This document shows positions 1-8,068 of a stretch of 64,000 nucleotides of DNA, piece after piece. The stretch is from contig NZ_JAFEJS010000012.1 of NCBI RefSeq assembly GCF_018555385.1, positions 22,915 to 86,914 on the forward strand, given 5' to 3'. A model generated the notes under the pieces. The model was not told the origin of the DNA and made no database searches. It saw nothing but the letters and a program-made list of their open reading frames with translations. Within the stretch, counting starts at the first letter, position 1; every line of letters begins with the position of its first letter. The translations under genes and the position numbers were made by a program. This DNA is from Bifidobacterium santillanense. Lineage in GTDB: Bacteria; Actinomycetota; Actinomycetes; Actinomycetales; Bifidobacteriaceae.

Positions 1-15
1 CTGGAGGAAAGCCTT

Positions 16-462
16 ATGAGCGTGCCGGTCGGCAAACGCAAGACAAGCCCACTCGAATGGCAGGTACTCGCCACGGACATCCGCGTCGAGATCATCCGCC
101 TCATGGGCTCGGAGAAGATCGTGCCCAAGTCCATGCGCTTCACGTTGGCGCTGCCTACGGTGAAGGACGCGCACGCCTTGGTCCGGTCGGTCATCCACGC
201 CCGCGACGTCTACCCGACCGACCGGCAGGCCTACGAGCTGCGACGCCGGCATCTCATGGACGCCGTCGGCTGGTGCGACGTGCTGGAGGACGACATGGCC
301 CTGATAAAAGCGATCTGGGACAACACGGACCTCAATAGGTTCGATCGCACCATCGCCCGTCTCGAACGCGAAAAGCTCCTACTCAGGAACCGTATGGCGG
401 CGGACAGGAAGACCGCGCGCGACAAAGGCTTCCTCCCTCATGACTTGGTTGACGGCCAGTAA
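16..462 (+). CDS. avd: DGR accessory variability determinant (Avd-like four-helix protein)
   Basis: 148 aa. The family forms a small, basic, four-helix-bundle homopentamer that binds the DGR reverse transcriptase and template RNA and is needed for mutagenic retrohoming. Visible family hallmarks are the IVPKSMRF segment (about residues 35-42), a helix ending in HARDVYP, and the ELRRRHLMDAVGWCD helix, followed by a charged C-terminal helix rich in Arg and Lys. Length is slightly above the usual 110-130 aa. The start is set by a GGAGG at 3-7. The gene stops directly before the template repeat and the reverse transcriptase follows, the canonical order target-avd-TR-RT. The sequence is typical of the family and the context agrees; no alternative fits better. 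Confidence 0.9.
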   Translation: MSVPVGKRKTSPLEWQVLATDIRVEIIRLMGSEKIVPKSMRFTLALPTVKDAHALVRSVIHARDVYPTDRQAYELRRRHLMDAVGWCDVLEDDMALIKAIWDNTDLNRFDRTIARLEREKLLLRNRMAADRKTARDKGFLPHDLVDGQ

Positions 463-567
463 CGTTCTGCCAACTCCGGCAACACGAACAACGTGCCCAA
501 CGTCAACACGGACGGCACCGCGAACAACAACAACGCCAACAACACGAACGGCGCTGCCCTGCCCTGA
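463..567 (+). repeat. DGR template repeat (TR), AAC-rich
   Basis: Directly after the avd stop, 34 codons followed by TGA read through with 13 AAC codons, including four in a row at 523-534. In frame the peptide includes NVPNVNTDG and a run NNNNANNTNG, then AALP and a stop. This matches the C-terminal pattern of DGR target proteins, in which AAC codons are the mutable positions because changing either A never makes a stop codon. The GC-rich A-poor tail (550-567) would be the homing-initiation end. It has no start codon or ribosome site, so it is a template and not a gene. The limits are approximate because the variable copy is outside the window. Confidence 0.85.
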
Positions 568-818
568 TTCACCAACCGGATTCATCCGGCCCCAGCCCAA
601 GTAGCGAAAGCGAACGCAGAGGGATTCTTTGTTGAAGGGGCCGTCAACCATCGCGAAGCCCCTATGGGGCCGAGCGTGAACAAGCACCCGGACGGCGCGG
701 GGCGACCCGCTACCGTGCATGGCCGGACACTGCCGCTCGCCGTCGAACCGGCTCCATGCCCACGCGCCTACGCCACCTGACCCCGACGGCGCACCGAGAT
801 GGCGCCGGGTGCCCTCAT
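568..818 (+). ncRNA. DGR spacer between template repeat and reverse transcriptase, strongly folded
   Basis: No supported reading frame. The segment carries several hairpins: CCGGA-TTCA-TCCGG around 583-596, GCCCC-TAT-GGGGC around 659-671, a long stem pairing 717-726 with 748-759 (two-base bulge), and GGCGC paired with GCGCC just before the RT start. In characterised DGRs the RNA downstream of TR is required for cDNA priming by the RT-Avd complex. Here the folding and location suggest the same role. The function is inferred. Confidence 0.6.
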
Positions 819-2042
819 ATGAAAGACCACATGAGCAACCAAGACCGTCGCGAGGCGAGGCGACGCCGCCGCGACGCCAAACGCCAAGCCAACCGCGAAG
901 CCCGCCAAGCGGAGCACTCGTATGACCGCATCCTCGACCTCAACACCCTCCACAAGGCCGCGCACGACGCGGCCAAAGGCGTCCGATGGAAGACCGGCAC
1001 CCAAGCCTACGAAACCCACCTCATGCGCCAGCTCCTAGCCACCCGCGACAAGCTCGCCACAGGGGAGGACGTCACCATGCCGCTCCGCAGGTTCGACCTC
1101 ATGGAACGCGGCAAGCTCCGGCACATCCAAGCCGCCAAGTTCCCCGAGAAGGTCGTCCAGAAGGCCCTCACCACCCAGCTCATCCGCCCCGTCTACACGC
1201 CCTCGTTCACCGCCGGCAACTCGGCGAACATGAAGGGCAGGGGCACCAAGTACGCGATGGACCGACTCAAACGCCAGCTCGTCCGCCACTACAGGCGATA
1301 CGGGCGGGACGGCTGGATACTGCTCGTGGACTTCAGCGACTACTTCGGTTCGATACCCCACGAGGGCGTCATCCGGCAGGCCGGCGAATACATCACGGAC
1401 CCTCGCACCATGCACCTCGTCCGCCAGCTCGTCGACCGCGAGGACGGCACCCACGGCCTCGGCCTCGGCTCGGAACCCTCGCAGGTGTTCGCCGTCGCCT
1501 ACCCCAACCGGCTCGACCATTGGCTCGAACAGCAATCCGGCTGCGAGGCCACCGGCCGGTACATGGACGACACGTATGTGATCGACCACGACAAACCACG
1601 CCTCGAACACGCCCTAACGCACATCGAGGCCGAAGCCCTGCGACTCGGCATCCAAGTCAACCCCCGCAAAACCAAGATCGTGAAGCTGTCCCACGGCTTC
1701 ACATGGCTCAAGAAGAAGTGGACGATCACCGAGACCGGGCGCATCGTCATACGACCCTCGCGCAAGACCATCGTCAGGGAACGCCGCAAGCTCAAGAAAC
1801 TCGCCCGCCAAGTGAGCGAGGGGCGCATGAGCATGGTCACCTTCCGCAGCTCCTACGCCTCATGGCGCGGCAGCCTCGACCATCTCGACGCCCGCCGCTC
1901 ACAACGATCGATGGACGCGCTCTATCTGGAGCTCTGCGACCGAATCGAGAAAGGAAACCCATGTCAGACCCCTCCACCATCACCGTCGTCGTCGCCATCA
2001 TCGGCTCCGGCGGCTTCGGCGCCCTCGTCCCGTGGCTACTGA
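819..2042 (+). CDS. DGR-type reverse transcriptase
   Basis: 407 aa from the ATG at 819 (831 is also possible). It copies TR RNA into adenine-mutagenised cDNA that replaces the variable repeat of a target gene. Seen: a basic N-terminal tail (RREARRRRRDAKR), RT motif A ILLVDFSDYFGSIPH (about 167-181), the DGR signature GLGLGSEPSQ with SQ instead of the usual SP (about 213-222), and the catalytic YMDD at about 248-251. A farther ATG at 756 lies inside the spacer stem and was rejected. The last 27 residues are Pro/Ser-rich and overlap the next gene by 82 bases in another frame. There is no maturase or endonuclease domain, so it is not a group II intron enzyme, and no retron msr/msd is seen. Confidence 0.93.
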   Translation: MKDHMSNQDRREARRRRRDAKRQANREARQAEHSYDRILDLNTLHKAAHDAAKGVRWKTGTQAYETHLMRQLLATRDKLATGEDVTMPLRRFDLMERGKLRHIQAAKFPEKVVQKALTTQLIRPVYTPSFTAGNSANMKGRGTKYAMDRLKRQLVRHYRRYGRDGWILLVDFSDYFGSIPHEGVIRQAGEYITDPRTMHLVRQLVDREDGTHGLGLGSEPSQVFAVAYPNRLDHWLEQQSGCEATGRYMDDTYVIDHDKPRLEHALTHIEAEALRLGIQVNPRKTKIVKLSHGFTWLKKKWTITETGRIVIRPSRKTIVRERRKLKKLARQVSEGRMSMVTFRSSYASWRGSLDHLDARRSQRSMDALYLELCDRIEKGNPCQTPPPSPSSSPSSAPAASAPSSRGY

Positions 2043-2269
2043 ACAAAGTCGACTCGCACAACCCCATGCGCGACGGCATCCGCATCCTGCTGTTCCGGGA
2101 ATTGCAGCAGATACAGCAGGAAACCGTCGCCCGCGGCTCATGCCCGATCGACGACAAGCACACCGCCGAACAGATCTACGACGCCTACGCCGCCCTCGGC
2201 GGCAACGGCACCGGCACCGCCATGAACGACTACATCCAACACGCGAAAATCCCCGACAACCACGCATAG
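1961..2269 (+). CDS. Small phage membrane-anchored protein next to the lysis genes
   Basis: 102 aa. One hydrophobic segment near the N-terminus (about residues 6-27, TITVVVAIIGSGGFGALVPWLL) is followed by a soluble helical part. An excellent ribosome site (AAAGGAAA at 1950-1957) sets the start, inside the end of the RT gene. It sits between the DGR and the endolysin, so it could be a second holin-like, antiholin or spanin-like lysis protein. No family is recognised with certainty and the function is unassigned. Confidence 0.75.
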   Translation: MSDPSTITVVVAIIGSGGFGALVPWLLNKVDSHNPMRDGIRILLFRELQQIQQETVARGSCPIDDKHTAEQIYDAYAALGGNGTGTAMNDYIQHAKIPDNHA

Positions 2270-2278
2270 AAGAGACCC

Positions 2279-2301
2279 GAGCCCGCCAAACCGGCGGGCT
2301 C
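2279..2301 (+). terminator. Perfect 9-bp GC hairpin between small membrane gene and endolysin
   Basis: GAGCCCGCC (2279-2287) pairs perfectly with GGCGGGCTC (2293-2301) around a five-base loop. There is no T-run afterwards, so it may be an attenuator or RNA-processing hairpin and not a full terminator. It separates DGR transcription from the endolysin start. Confidence 0.5.
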
Positions 2302-2323
2302 ACTTAGTAGGAAGGAAACCCCT

Positions 2324-3583
2324 TTGAACCACAACAAAGGCAACCCCATCGCCAAGATCACCGCGGCCTGCTGCGCCACGATCATGCTCGCGACCCCGGC
2401 GATCGCGACCGCCGACAGCGGCGTGGACGTGTCCAACTGGCAGGGCTGCGTCAACACCAGCCGCGCCCAATCCGCGAAGAACGCCGGAACGTCGTTCGCG
2501 TTCGTCAAGGTCACCGAAGGCGCCGGCTACACCGACAAGTCCGCCGACTGCTCCATGACCGGCTTCGCCAACGCCGGCATCCGCCGCGGCGTCTACCACT
2601 TCGCCCGCCCCGACCTCGGCAACAGCCCGGAGAAGGAAGCCGACTGGTTCATCAGTCAGACCAAGGGCTACGTCAATCAGGGCGTCATCCCCGTGCTCGA
2701 CTGGGAGCCCGGCGGCAAGTGGAACACGCAGACATGGTGGGCCAAACGATGGCTCGACCGCGTCACCCAAGCGTGGGGCGTCAAACCGCTGATCTACATG
2801 AGCGCCAGCGTCGTCCAGTCCGGCGACTGGAGGGCCGTCGCCTCGGCCGACTACGGCCTGTGGGTCGCCGGCTACCCGAGAGGCTACACCGGCGACCGCC
2901 TGCGCAACCCCGGCAACGTGCCCTACAACGTCAGCCCGTGGAGCTTCGCCGCCGCATGGCAGTACTCCAGCAGCGGCAACGTCGCCGGCGTCGGTCAGGC
3001 TGTGGACGTCAACTGGTTCTACGGCGACGCTGTCACATGGGCCAAGTACGCCGGACAGGCCGACACCAAGCCCGTCACCCCGCCGACCGTCACCCCCGAG
3101 GAACCCAAGCCCTCGACCCCGACCGGCGACACCGACACCCTCGCCCGCGCCGTCATCCGCGGCGAATACGGCAACATGCCACAGCGCAAGACGCTGCTCG
3201 GCAGCCGCTTCGACGAGGTACAGGCCCGCGTCAACCAGCTCCTAGCCTCCAGCGGTTCCACGTCGTCCGGCTCGTCCGGCTCGACGAGCGTGACCGTCCG
3301 CGCCGGCGACACCATGAGCGCGATCGCCCAGCGCACCGGCCTCTACCCGGTCACCGCGTGGAGCGTGCCCAGCGGCAACATCAACCGCATCTACCCCGGC
3401 CAGACCGTCACCTACCGCGGCGCGTCCAAGACCACCACGTCCACCACGCGACGCCACACCGTCAGGGCAGGGGAGACACTGGGCACGATCGCGGCCGCCA
3501 ACGGCGTCAGCGTCTCGCAGATCAGAGGCTACCGGTCCGGTAACCCCAACCTGATCTACGTCGGCGAAACCCTCTACTGGTGA
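2324..3583 (+). CDS. Phage endolysin: GH25 muramidase with CW_7 and two LysM cell-wall binding domains
   Basis: 419 aa, TTG start with GAAGGAAA upstream. It is predicted to hydrolyse the MurNAc-GlcNAc bond of peptidoglycan at lysis. Domains in order: a signal-like hydrophobic N-terminus (about 10-30, ending ATPAIATA); a GH25 domain (about 33-240) with GVDVSNWQG and the catalytic LDWEPGG; a Pro/Thr linker; one CW_7/Cpl-7 motif (LARAVIRGEYGN ... EVQARVNQLL, about 268-308); then LysM (about 324-365) and a second LysM (about 377-419). The signal peptide implies Sec export independent of the holin. CW_7 plus twin LysM is an unusually rich binding module for a bifidobacterial wall. The holin gene follows at once. 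Confidence 0.93.
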   Translation: MNHNKGNPIAKITAACCATIMLATPAIATADSGVDVSNWQGCVNTSRAQSAKNAGTSFAFVKVTEGAGYTDKSADCSMTGFANAGIRRGVYHFARPDLGNSPEKEADWFISQTKGYVNQGVIPVLDWEPGGKWNTQTWWAKRWLDRVTQAWGVKPLIYMSASVVQSGDWRAVASADYGLWVAGYPRGYTGDRLRNPGNVPYNVSPWSFAAAWQYSSSGNVAGVGQAVDVNWFYGDAVTWAKYAGQADTKPVTPPTVTPEEPKPSTPTGDTDTLARAVIRGEYGNMPQRKTLLGSRFDEVQARVNQLLASSGSTSSGSSGSTSVTVRAGDTMSAIAQRTGLYPVTAWSVPSGNINRIYPGQTVTYRGASKTTTSTTRRHTVRAGETLGTIAAANGVSVSQIRGYRSGNPNLIYVGETLYW

Positions 3584-3595
3584 AAGGATATGGAG

Positions 3596-3859
3596 ATGAA
3601 CGAGGACAACGTGCCCCGGTGGCTCATCCCCAACAAGGTCTATGACGTGCTCAAATGGGTCGGCCTGCTCGTCCTGCCCGCGGTGAGCACCTTCGTCGGC
3701 ACCGTCGGCCCCGCGTGGGGCCTTCCGTACTCCAACCAGATCATCATCACGCTCAACGCCAGCGGCACCCTCATCGGCGCCGTGATCGGCGCAAGCGCGG
3801 TAAAGGCCCAACTGGCCGCCGCGCGCACCGCCAAGGCCCCGGACAAGCCCGAGGCCTGA
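3596..3859 (+). CDS. Phage holin, Dp-1 type
   Basis: 87 aa, two membrane segments (VLKWVGLLVLPAVSTFVGTV, about 15-34, and IIITLNASGTLIGAVIGASA, about 48-67) with a charged C-terminus. This is the layout of the Phage_holin_Dp1 family, which forms membrane lesions that time lysis. The ATG at 3590 is only one base from the AAAGGA ribosome site, so the ATG at 3596 is preferred. It starts 12 bases after the endolysin stop and is followed by a strong terminator, so it ends the late operon. Confidence 0.85.
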   Translation: MNEDNVPRWLIPNKVYDVLKWVGLLVLPAVSTFVGTVGPAWGLPYSNQIIITLNASGTLIGAVIGASAVKAQLAAARTAKAPDKPEA

Positions 3860-3866
3860 CAAACCA

Positions 3867-3895
3867 CCCCCACCCCCATAGGGTGGGGGCTTTTT
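3867..3895 (+). terminator. Rho-independent terminator of the prophage late operon
   Basis: CCCCCACCC (3867-3875) pairs perfectly with GGGTGGGGG (3881-3889), loop of five, then CTTTTT. It lies just after the holin stop. Confidence 0.93.
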
Positions 3896-3917
3896 CGCGT
3901 TTGTGGCACAATGGGAC

Positions 3918-4056
3918 GTGCCATGGAGCCCCACGGGCCGGTGCGATCGAACCGGCGGCACGAAGTCGCAGCCTAGGAGCGGCGGACGTCGCAAAGGCGT
4001 GAGCCGAAAGAGCGGGCTTGCCGGTAGCCAAGACGGTTGCGGCCCGGACATGGCAC
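3918..4056 (+). ncRNA. Candidate structured RNA between lysis module and integrase
   Basis: About 139 nt closed by two nested perfect stems: GTGCCATG (3918-3925) with CATGGCAC (4049-4056), and CGGGCCG (3934-3940) with CGGCCCG (4040-4046). Inside are further helices: CCGGT/ACCGG around 3938-3955, a CGC-AAAG-GCG hairpin, and an AGCC/GGCT hairpin. It sits after the late-operon terminator and ends one base before the integrase stop codon. A CACAAT box at 3906-3911 could be a -10 element. Purine-rich loops of GCAA and GAAA type favour the plus strand as sense. No known RNA family is recognised and the function is unknown. Confidence 0.55.
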
Positions 4057-4881
4057 CTAAGCGCCCAAGGCGACGGCGTCCACGGCGACCCTCAGCCGCG
4101 AGTCCGGCAGCGCGACGTAGCGCTGCGTCGTCTCCACGCTCTCATGCCCCAAGAGCTTCGACACGAGGAAGATGTCGGCCGTGGCCTGATAGGTCATCGT
4201 CGCGTACCGGTGCCGCAGGCTGTGCGTCGTCCATCCGCCCCCTAGGAGAGCGCCGACGTGCTTGCCTATGTAGGACTGCTCGCAGTGCGGCTCCCAGCGT
4301 CCGGGGAAGAGGTAGCCTTTGTGCTTCAGTATCTCGGCGGCGAGATCGTCGGAGAGGGGGACTATGCGTTGCTTGTCGCCCTTGCCTCGGACTATGAGGC
4401 TCTTGCCGTGAAGGTCGTCCATGACGTCGTCGGAGCTTACGCACGCTATTTCGGCCCTTCTGAGGCCCGCTTCCGCGCCGAGACGTATCATCAGCCGTTC
4501 CGACTCGGTTGCGCGGCCCAGAGCGGCCAGAATGACCCTGTCCGGGCATGGTCTGGGGTGCGCCTGCGGTCGCTTCACGCTGGGAAGCCCCTCGGAGGGG
4601 TCGTCTGGGCGCCGTCCCGAGTGCTTGAGCCATCGAAAGTACGACACGGCAGCGTTCCGCGAGCTCTTGCGCGTCTCGGGCTTCCAGTCGTGGTCCGCGT
4701 ACCACTCGACGATGTCCTCGACGGTCACGTCCAAGGGGCTGCCGCCGAGGCCGAGGCTGAGGGCCTGTATCTGGTAGCGGCGCGTCTTGCGCGTCTGTTC
4801 GGAGTAGCCGGCCGCCCTCAGTGAGGCCAGCCATTTGTCTATCGATTCGCGCCATTGCGGCGCCGGTTGTTTAGTAGCCAT
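4057..4881 (-). CDS. int: Prophage integrase, tyrosine recombinase
   Basis: 274 aa. It catalyses site-specific integration and excision. An N-terminal SAM-like core-binding domain (about 8-90) is followed by the catalytic domain with the first Arg in AGLRRAEI, the Lys turn RGKGDKQR, HSLRHRYAT (H-x-x-R), LLGHES and the nucleophile Tyr in TTQRYV. All expected catalytic positions are present. It is shorter than phage integrases of 350-400 aa because it lacks an arm-binding N-terminal domain, resembling XerD-like phage integrases. It starts about 100 bases from the tRNA-fMet 3' end and reads away from it. Confidence 0.93.
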   Translation of the reverse strand: MATKQPAPQWRESIDKWLASLRAAGYSEQTRKTRRYQIQALSLGLGGSPLDVTVEDIVEWYADHDWKPETRKSSRNAAVSYFRWLKHSGRRPDDPSEGLPSVKRPQAHPRPCPDRVILAALGRATESERLMIRLGAEAGLRRAEIACVSSDDVMDDLHGKSLIVRGKGDKQRIVPLSDDLAAEILKHKGYLFPGRWEPHCEQSYIGKHVGALLGGGWTTHSLRHRYATMTYQATADIFLVSKLLGHESVETTQRYVALPDSRLRVAVDAVALGA

Positions 4882-4940
4882 GTCACGCCATCGTCAATCG
4901 CTGTGGAAGGGCCGTCGGTAGGGGAACGCCGAAGGATACG

Positions 4941-4973
4941 AAAAAGGCCGCCAACGATTACGTTGACGGCCTT
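4941..4973 (-). terminator. Terminator downstream of tRNA-fMet
   Basis: Read on the minus strand, AAGGCCGTCAACG pairs with CGTTGGCGGCCTT with one mismatch and is followed by five Ts. It would end tRNA-fMet transcription before it enters int. Confidence 0.85.
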
Positions 4974-4983
4974 CCGCTGTTAG

Positions 4984-5008
4984 TAGCGGGGCTAGGATTT
5001 GAACCTAG
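4984..5008 (-). other. Inferred prophage attachment site (attR/attL) in the tRNA 3' end
   Basis: The integrase gene lies directly outside the tRNA 3' half. Tyrosine integrases of this kind commonly recombine within the T arm and acceptor stem, so the core should be a subset of these bases. The second copy, expected at the far left end of the prophage, is not in the window. Confidence 0.55.
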
Positions 5009-5057
5009 GACCTCTGGGTTATGAGCCCAGCGAGCTACCGAGCTGCTCCACCCCGCG
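4984..5057 (-). tRNA. Initiator tRNA-fMet (CAT)
   Basis: 74 nt without CCA. Anticodon loop CTCATAA sits on a stem with three consecutive G-C pairs, and position 1 is C opposite T72, so the first pair is broken. These are the two hallmarks of initiator tRNA. The T arm is CTAGG-TTCAAAT-CCTAG. The genome continues ACTA where ACCA would be, so CCA must be added after transcription. The 3' end is the inferred prophage attachment site. Confidence 0.95.
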
Positions 5058-5215
5058 TCGGCTTGTCTTTGCGACAGCTCTATCTAATTTACCGTCGAAT
5101 CGAAATACGTCAACCCCGGCGTGTCGCGCCGTGGGGGCGTGGAAAACCGACGTGGTGATAAGCGGCCATAACCACAAGCTATGGGGCCCGCCGCGCCGCA
5201 TATCCGCATAGTGGC

Positions 5216-5221
5216 CATAAT
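5216..5221 (+). promoter_or_regulatory. -10 box (CATAAT) of metA, leaderless-type spacing
   Basis: CATAAT ends six bases before the metA ATG at 5228 and no Shine-Dalgarno is present, so transcription should begin at or next to the start codon. Confidence 0.45.
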
Positions 5222-5227
5222 GAAGAC

Positions 5228-6262
5228 ATGCCTATCAAGATCCCCAGCGGCCTTCCGGCCAGAGCCATCCTCGACTCGGAGCGCATCTTCGCGCTCGAGA
5301 AGCCCGAGGCGGAGCGTCAGCGCGTCCGCCCGCTCAGGCTGGTGATCCTGAACCTCATGCCCAAGAAGATCGAGACCGAGACCCAGCTGCTGCGTCTGAT
5401 CTCGAAGTCCCCGCTGCAGGTCGAGGTCGACTTCATGAAGACCTCCACGCACGAGGCCACGCACGTCAGCCGCGACCATCTGGTCAAGTTCTACGAGACG
5501 CTCGACGCGTTCCGCGACAACTACTACGACGGCTTCGTCGTCACCGGCGCGCCCGTCGAGCACATGCCGTTCGAACAGGTCGATTACTGGGACGAGTTCC
5601 GGTCGATCCTCGACTGGGCGTCCACCCACGTCTTCTCCACGATGTACCTGTGCTGGGGCGCGATGGCGGCGCTCCACGAACGCTACGGCGTGCGCAAGGT
5701 CGACTACGCGAAGAAGGTGTTCGGCGTCTTCCCGCAGTACCTGCAGGACGAGTACTGCTTCCTGACCAACGGCTTCGACGAGATCGCCCTGCAGCCGCAT
5801 TCGCGCCTCGCGGGCGTGAACGAGGACGACGTGCGCGCCAACCCGGACCTGCAGATCCTCACGTGGGGGCCGCGCTCCGGCCCGGGCCTGATCGCCACGC
5901 GCGATTTCTCCGAGGTGTTCGCCCTCGGCCACTGGGAGTACGGCAAGTACACGCTCGCCGAGGAGTACGAGCGCGACATGAAGAAGGGAATGGACAATGT
6001 GCCGTTCCCGGAGAACTACTTCCCGCACGACGACCCGTCGCTCGAGCCGCTGTTCGCCTGGCGCGCGCACGCGAACCTGCTGTGGCGCAACTGGCTCAAC
6101 TGGGTGTACCAGACCACGCCGTATGACCTCGCGGAGGTACCGGAGCTGCGCGCCGAGAAGCGCCTCGGCACCGACCGCTCGATCCGTCACGAGCCGGGCG
6201 GTCCGCGCGGGGACGACTTCGCGCCGTTCATCCGCGACGGCTACGGCGTGATCCGGCACTGA
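5228..6262 (+). CDS. metA: Homoserine O-acetyltransferase of the MetA family
   Basis: 344 aa, full length. It activates homoserine for methionine synthesis. The glutamine-amidotransferase-like fold carries Cys142 in the LCWGAMAAL motif and His235 and Glu237 in FALGHWEYG, the catalytic triad at the family's standard numbering. Residue 111 is Glu (TGAPVEHMPF). In this family Glu111 goes with acetyl-CoA use and Gly111 with succinyl-CoA, so the acetyl donor is predicted despite the common annotation as succinyltransferase. It is a single gene after tRNA-fMet. No SAM riboswitch is seen upstream. Confidence 0.95.
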   Translation: MPIKIPSGLPARAILDSERIFALEKPEAERQRVRPLRLVILNLMPKKIETETQLLRLISKSPLQVEVDFMKTSTHEATHVSRDHLVKFYETLDAFRDNYYDGFVVTGAPVEHMPFEQVDYWDEFRSILDWASTHVFSTMYLCWGAMAALHERYGVRKVDYAKKVFGVFPQYLQDEYCFLTNGFDEIALQPHSRLAGVNEDDVRANPDLQILTWGPRSGPGLIATRDFSEVFALGHWEYGKYTLAEEYERDMKKGMDNVPFPENYFPHDDPSLEPLFAWRAHANLLWRNWLNWVYQTTPYDLAEVPELRAEKRLGTDRSIRHEPGGPRGDDFAPFIRDGYGVIRH

Positions 6263-6848
6263 TCCGGCGCCGGCCGGGCCGTTCGACCGTGAACCGTCCG
6301 CAGGGTGGCTCACCTTGGTCCGACTGGCGAACCGTGGCCTGTCCGCATCGTGGACGCGAAAAGTTGCGGAACGACGGCGAATTCAGGCGCCGGACGCCCC
6401 TGTGTCCGGTATCGGGGCGTCCGTTGGCGGCGTGTCTTGGAGGGTTCTCACGGTAAGGGCTTACAAATTTCCGGCCTGGCAGTCGATGTCATATAGACAG
6501 CGAAAGTCCTGTTGTCCAAGAGATAGATGGCGAAGGAAACGCCCGGGAAAGCGCTGGAAAACAGCCTCAATCAACAGGACACGTCCACGGGCCTTGGCGC
6601 GGGTTTGATTTTGTCCGAACACAGGCCAATAATCACAGTTCAGTCATTCGGAGCCGAATGCTGCGACGATCGCGTTCGGGTCCGGGCGCGCCCGCCGCGG
6701 CAGCCGGTGCCGGAATCGGTCGAGAGGAAGAAGGAGACGGTCGCGTGATGCATCGTATGACGCATCCCATGCGGTAACGTCTCGGACATATTCGCCCTCC
6801 CGTCGGGTATAGACTGACAGCTGATTTCAAGAAGCAGGAGGTGCGAGA
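6263..6848. other. 586-base gap between metA and the ATP synthase operon, no convincing gene
   Basis: A 10-bp perfect hairpin (6391-6400 with 6414-6423, loop 13) lies about 130 bases after metA and may be a terminator, though no T-run follows. A 73-codon reading frame at 6527-6748 has no ribosome site and no recognisable protein character. The last 60 bases contain a TATAGACT stretch that could be the atp promoter -10 region, and an AGGAGG precedes atpB. Confidence 0.5.
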
Positions 6849-7963
<1,115 letters not shown>

Positions 7964-8068
7964 TTGCCGCGCGCGTCGGGTTCGCGTGTGTCCCCGCGGG
8001 ACCGCGCCGGGCGCCGTCGCGCAACGTGGTAGTCGAAGGAAAGTGAAGCAAACGAAAGGAGAACGAAT

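Larger units (their letters stand above)
1..4984. mobile_element. Right end of a prophage carrying a DGR and lysis module (left end outside window)
   Basis: A run of phage-type genes (DGR accessory protein and reverse transcriptase, endolysin, holin, tyrosine integrase) ends exactly at the 3' end of a tRNA-fMet gene. The integrase lies next to the tRNA and reads away from it, the usual layout for tRNA-integrated phages. Late genes are on the plus strand and int is on the minus strand, converging around 4056. Structural, replication and packaging genes and the other attachment site must lie left of base 1. Boundary placement is an inference; the phage origin of the content is clear. Confidence 0.88.

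Noticed and set aside
463..567. AAC-rich repeats as a CRISPR or microsatellite
   Set aside because: No regular repeat-spacer unit; the codon-phased pattern with stop codon beside avd and RT is the DGR template.
756..818. Upstream ATG (756) as start of the reverse transcriptase
   Set aside because: It lies inside a strong spacer stem, has no ribosome site, and adds a non-conserved tail.
819..2042. Reverse transcriptase as retron or group II intron protein
   Set aside because: It has the DGR SQ motif and Avd/TR neighbours, and lacks a maturase/endonuclease domain and an msr/msd-like element.
6527..6748. Small gene between metA and atpB
   Set aside because: No ribosome site and no protein-like character.
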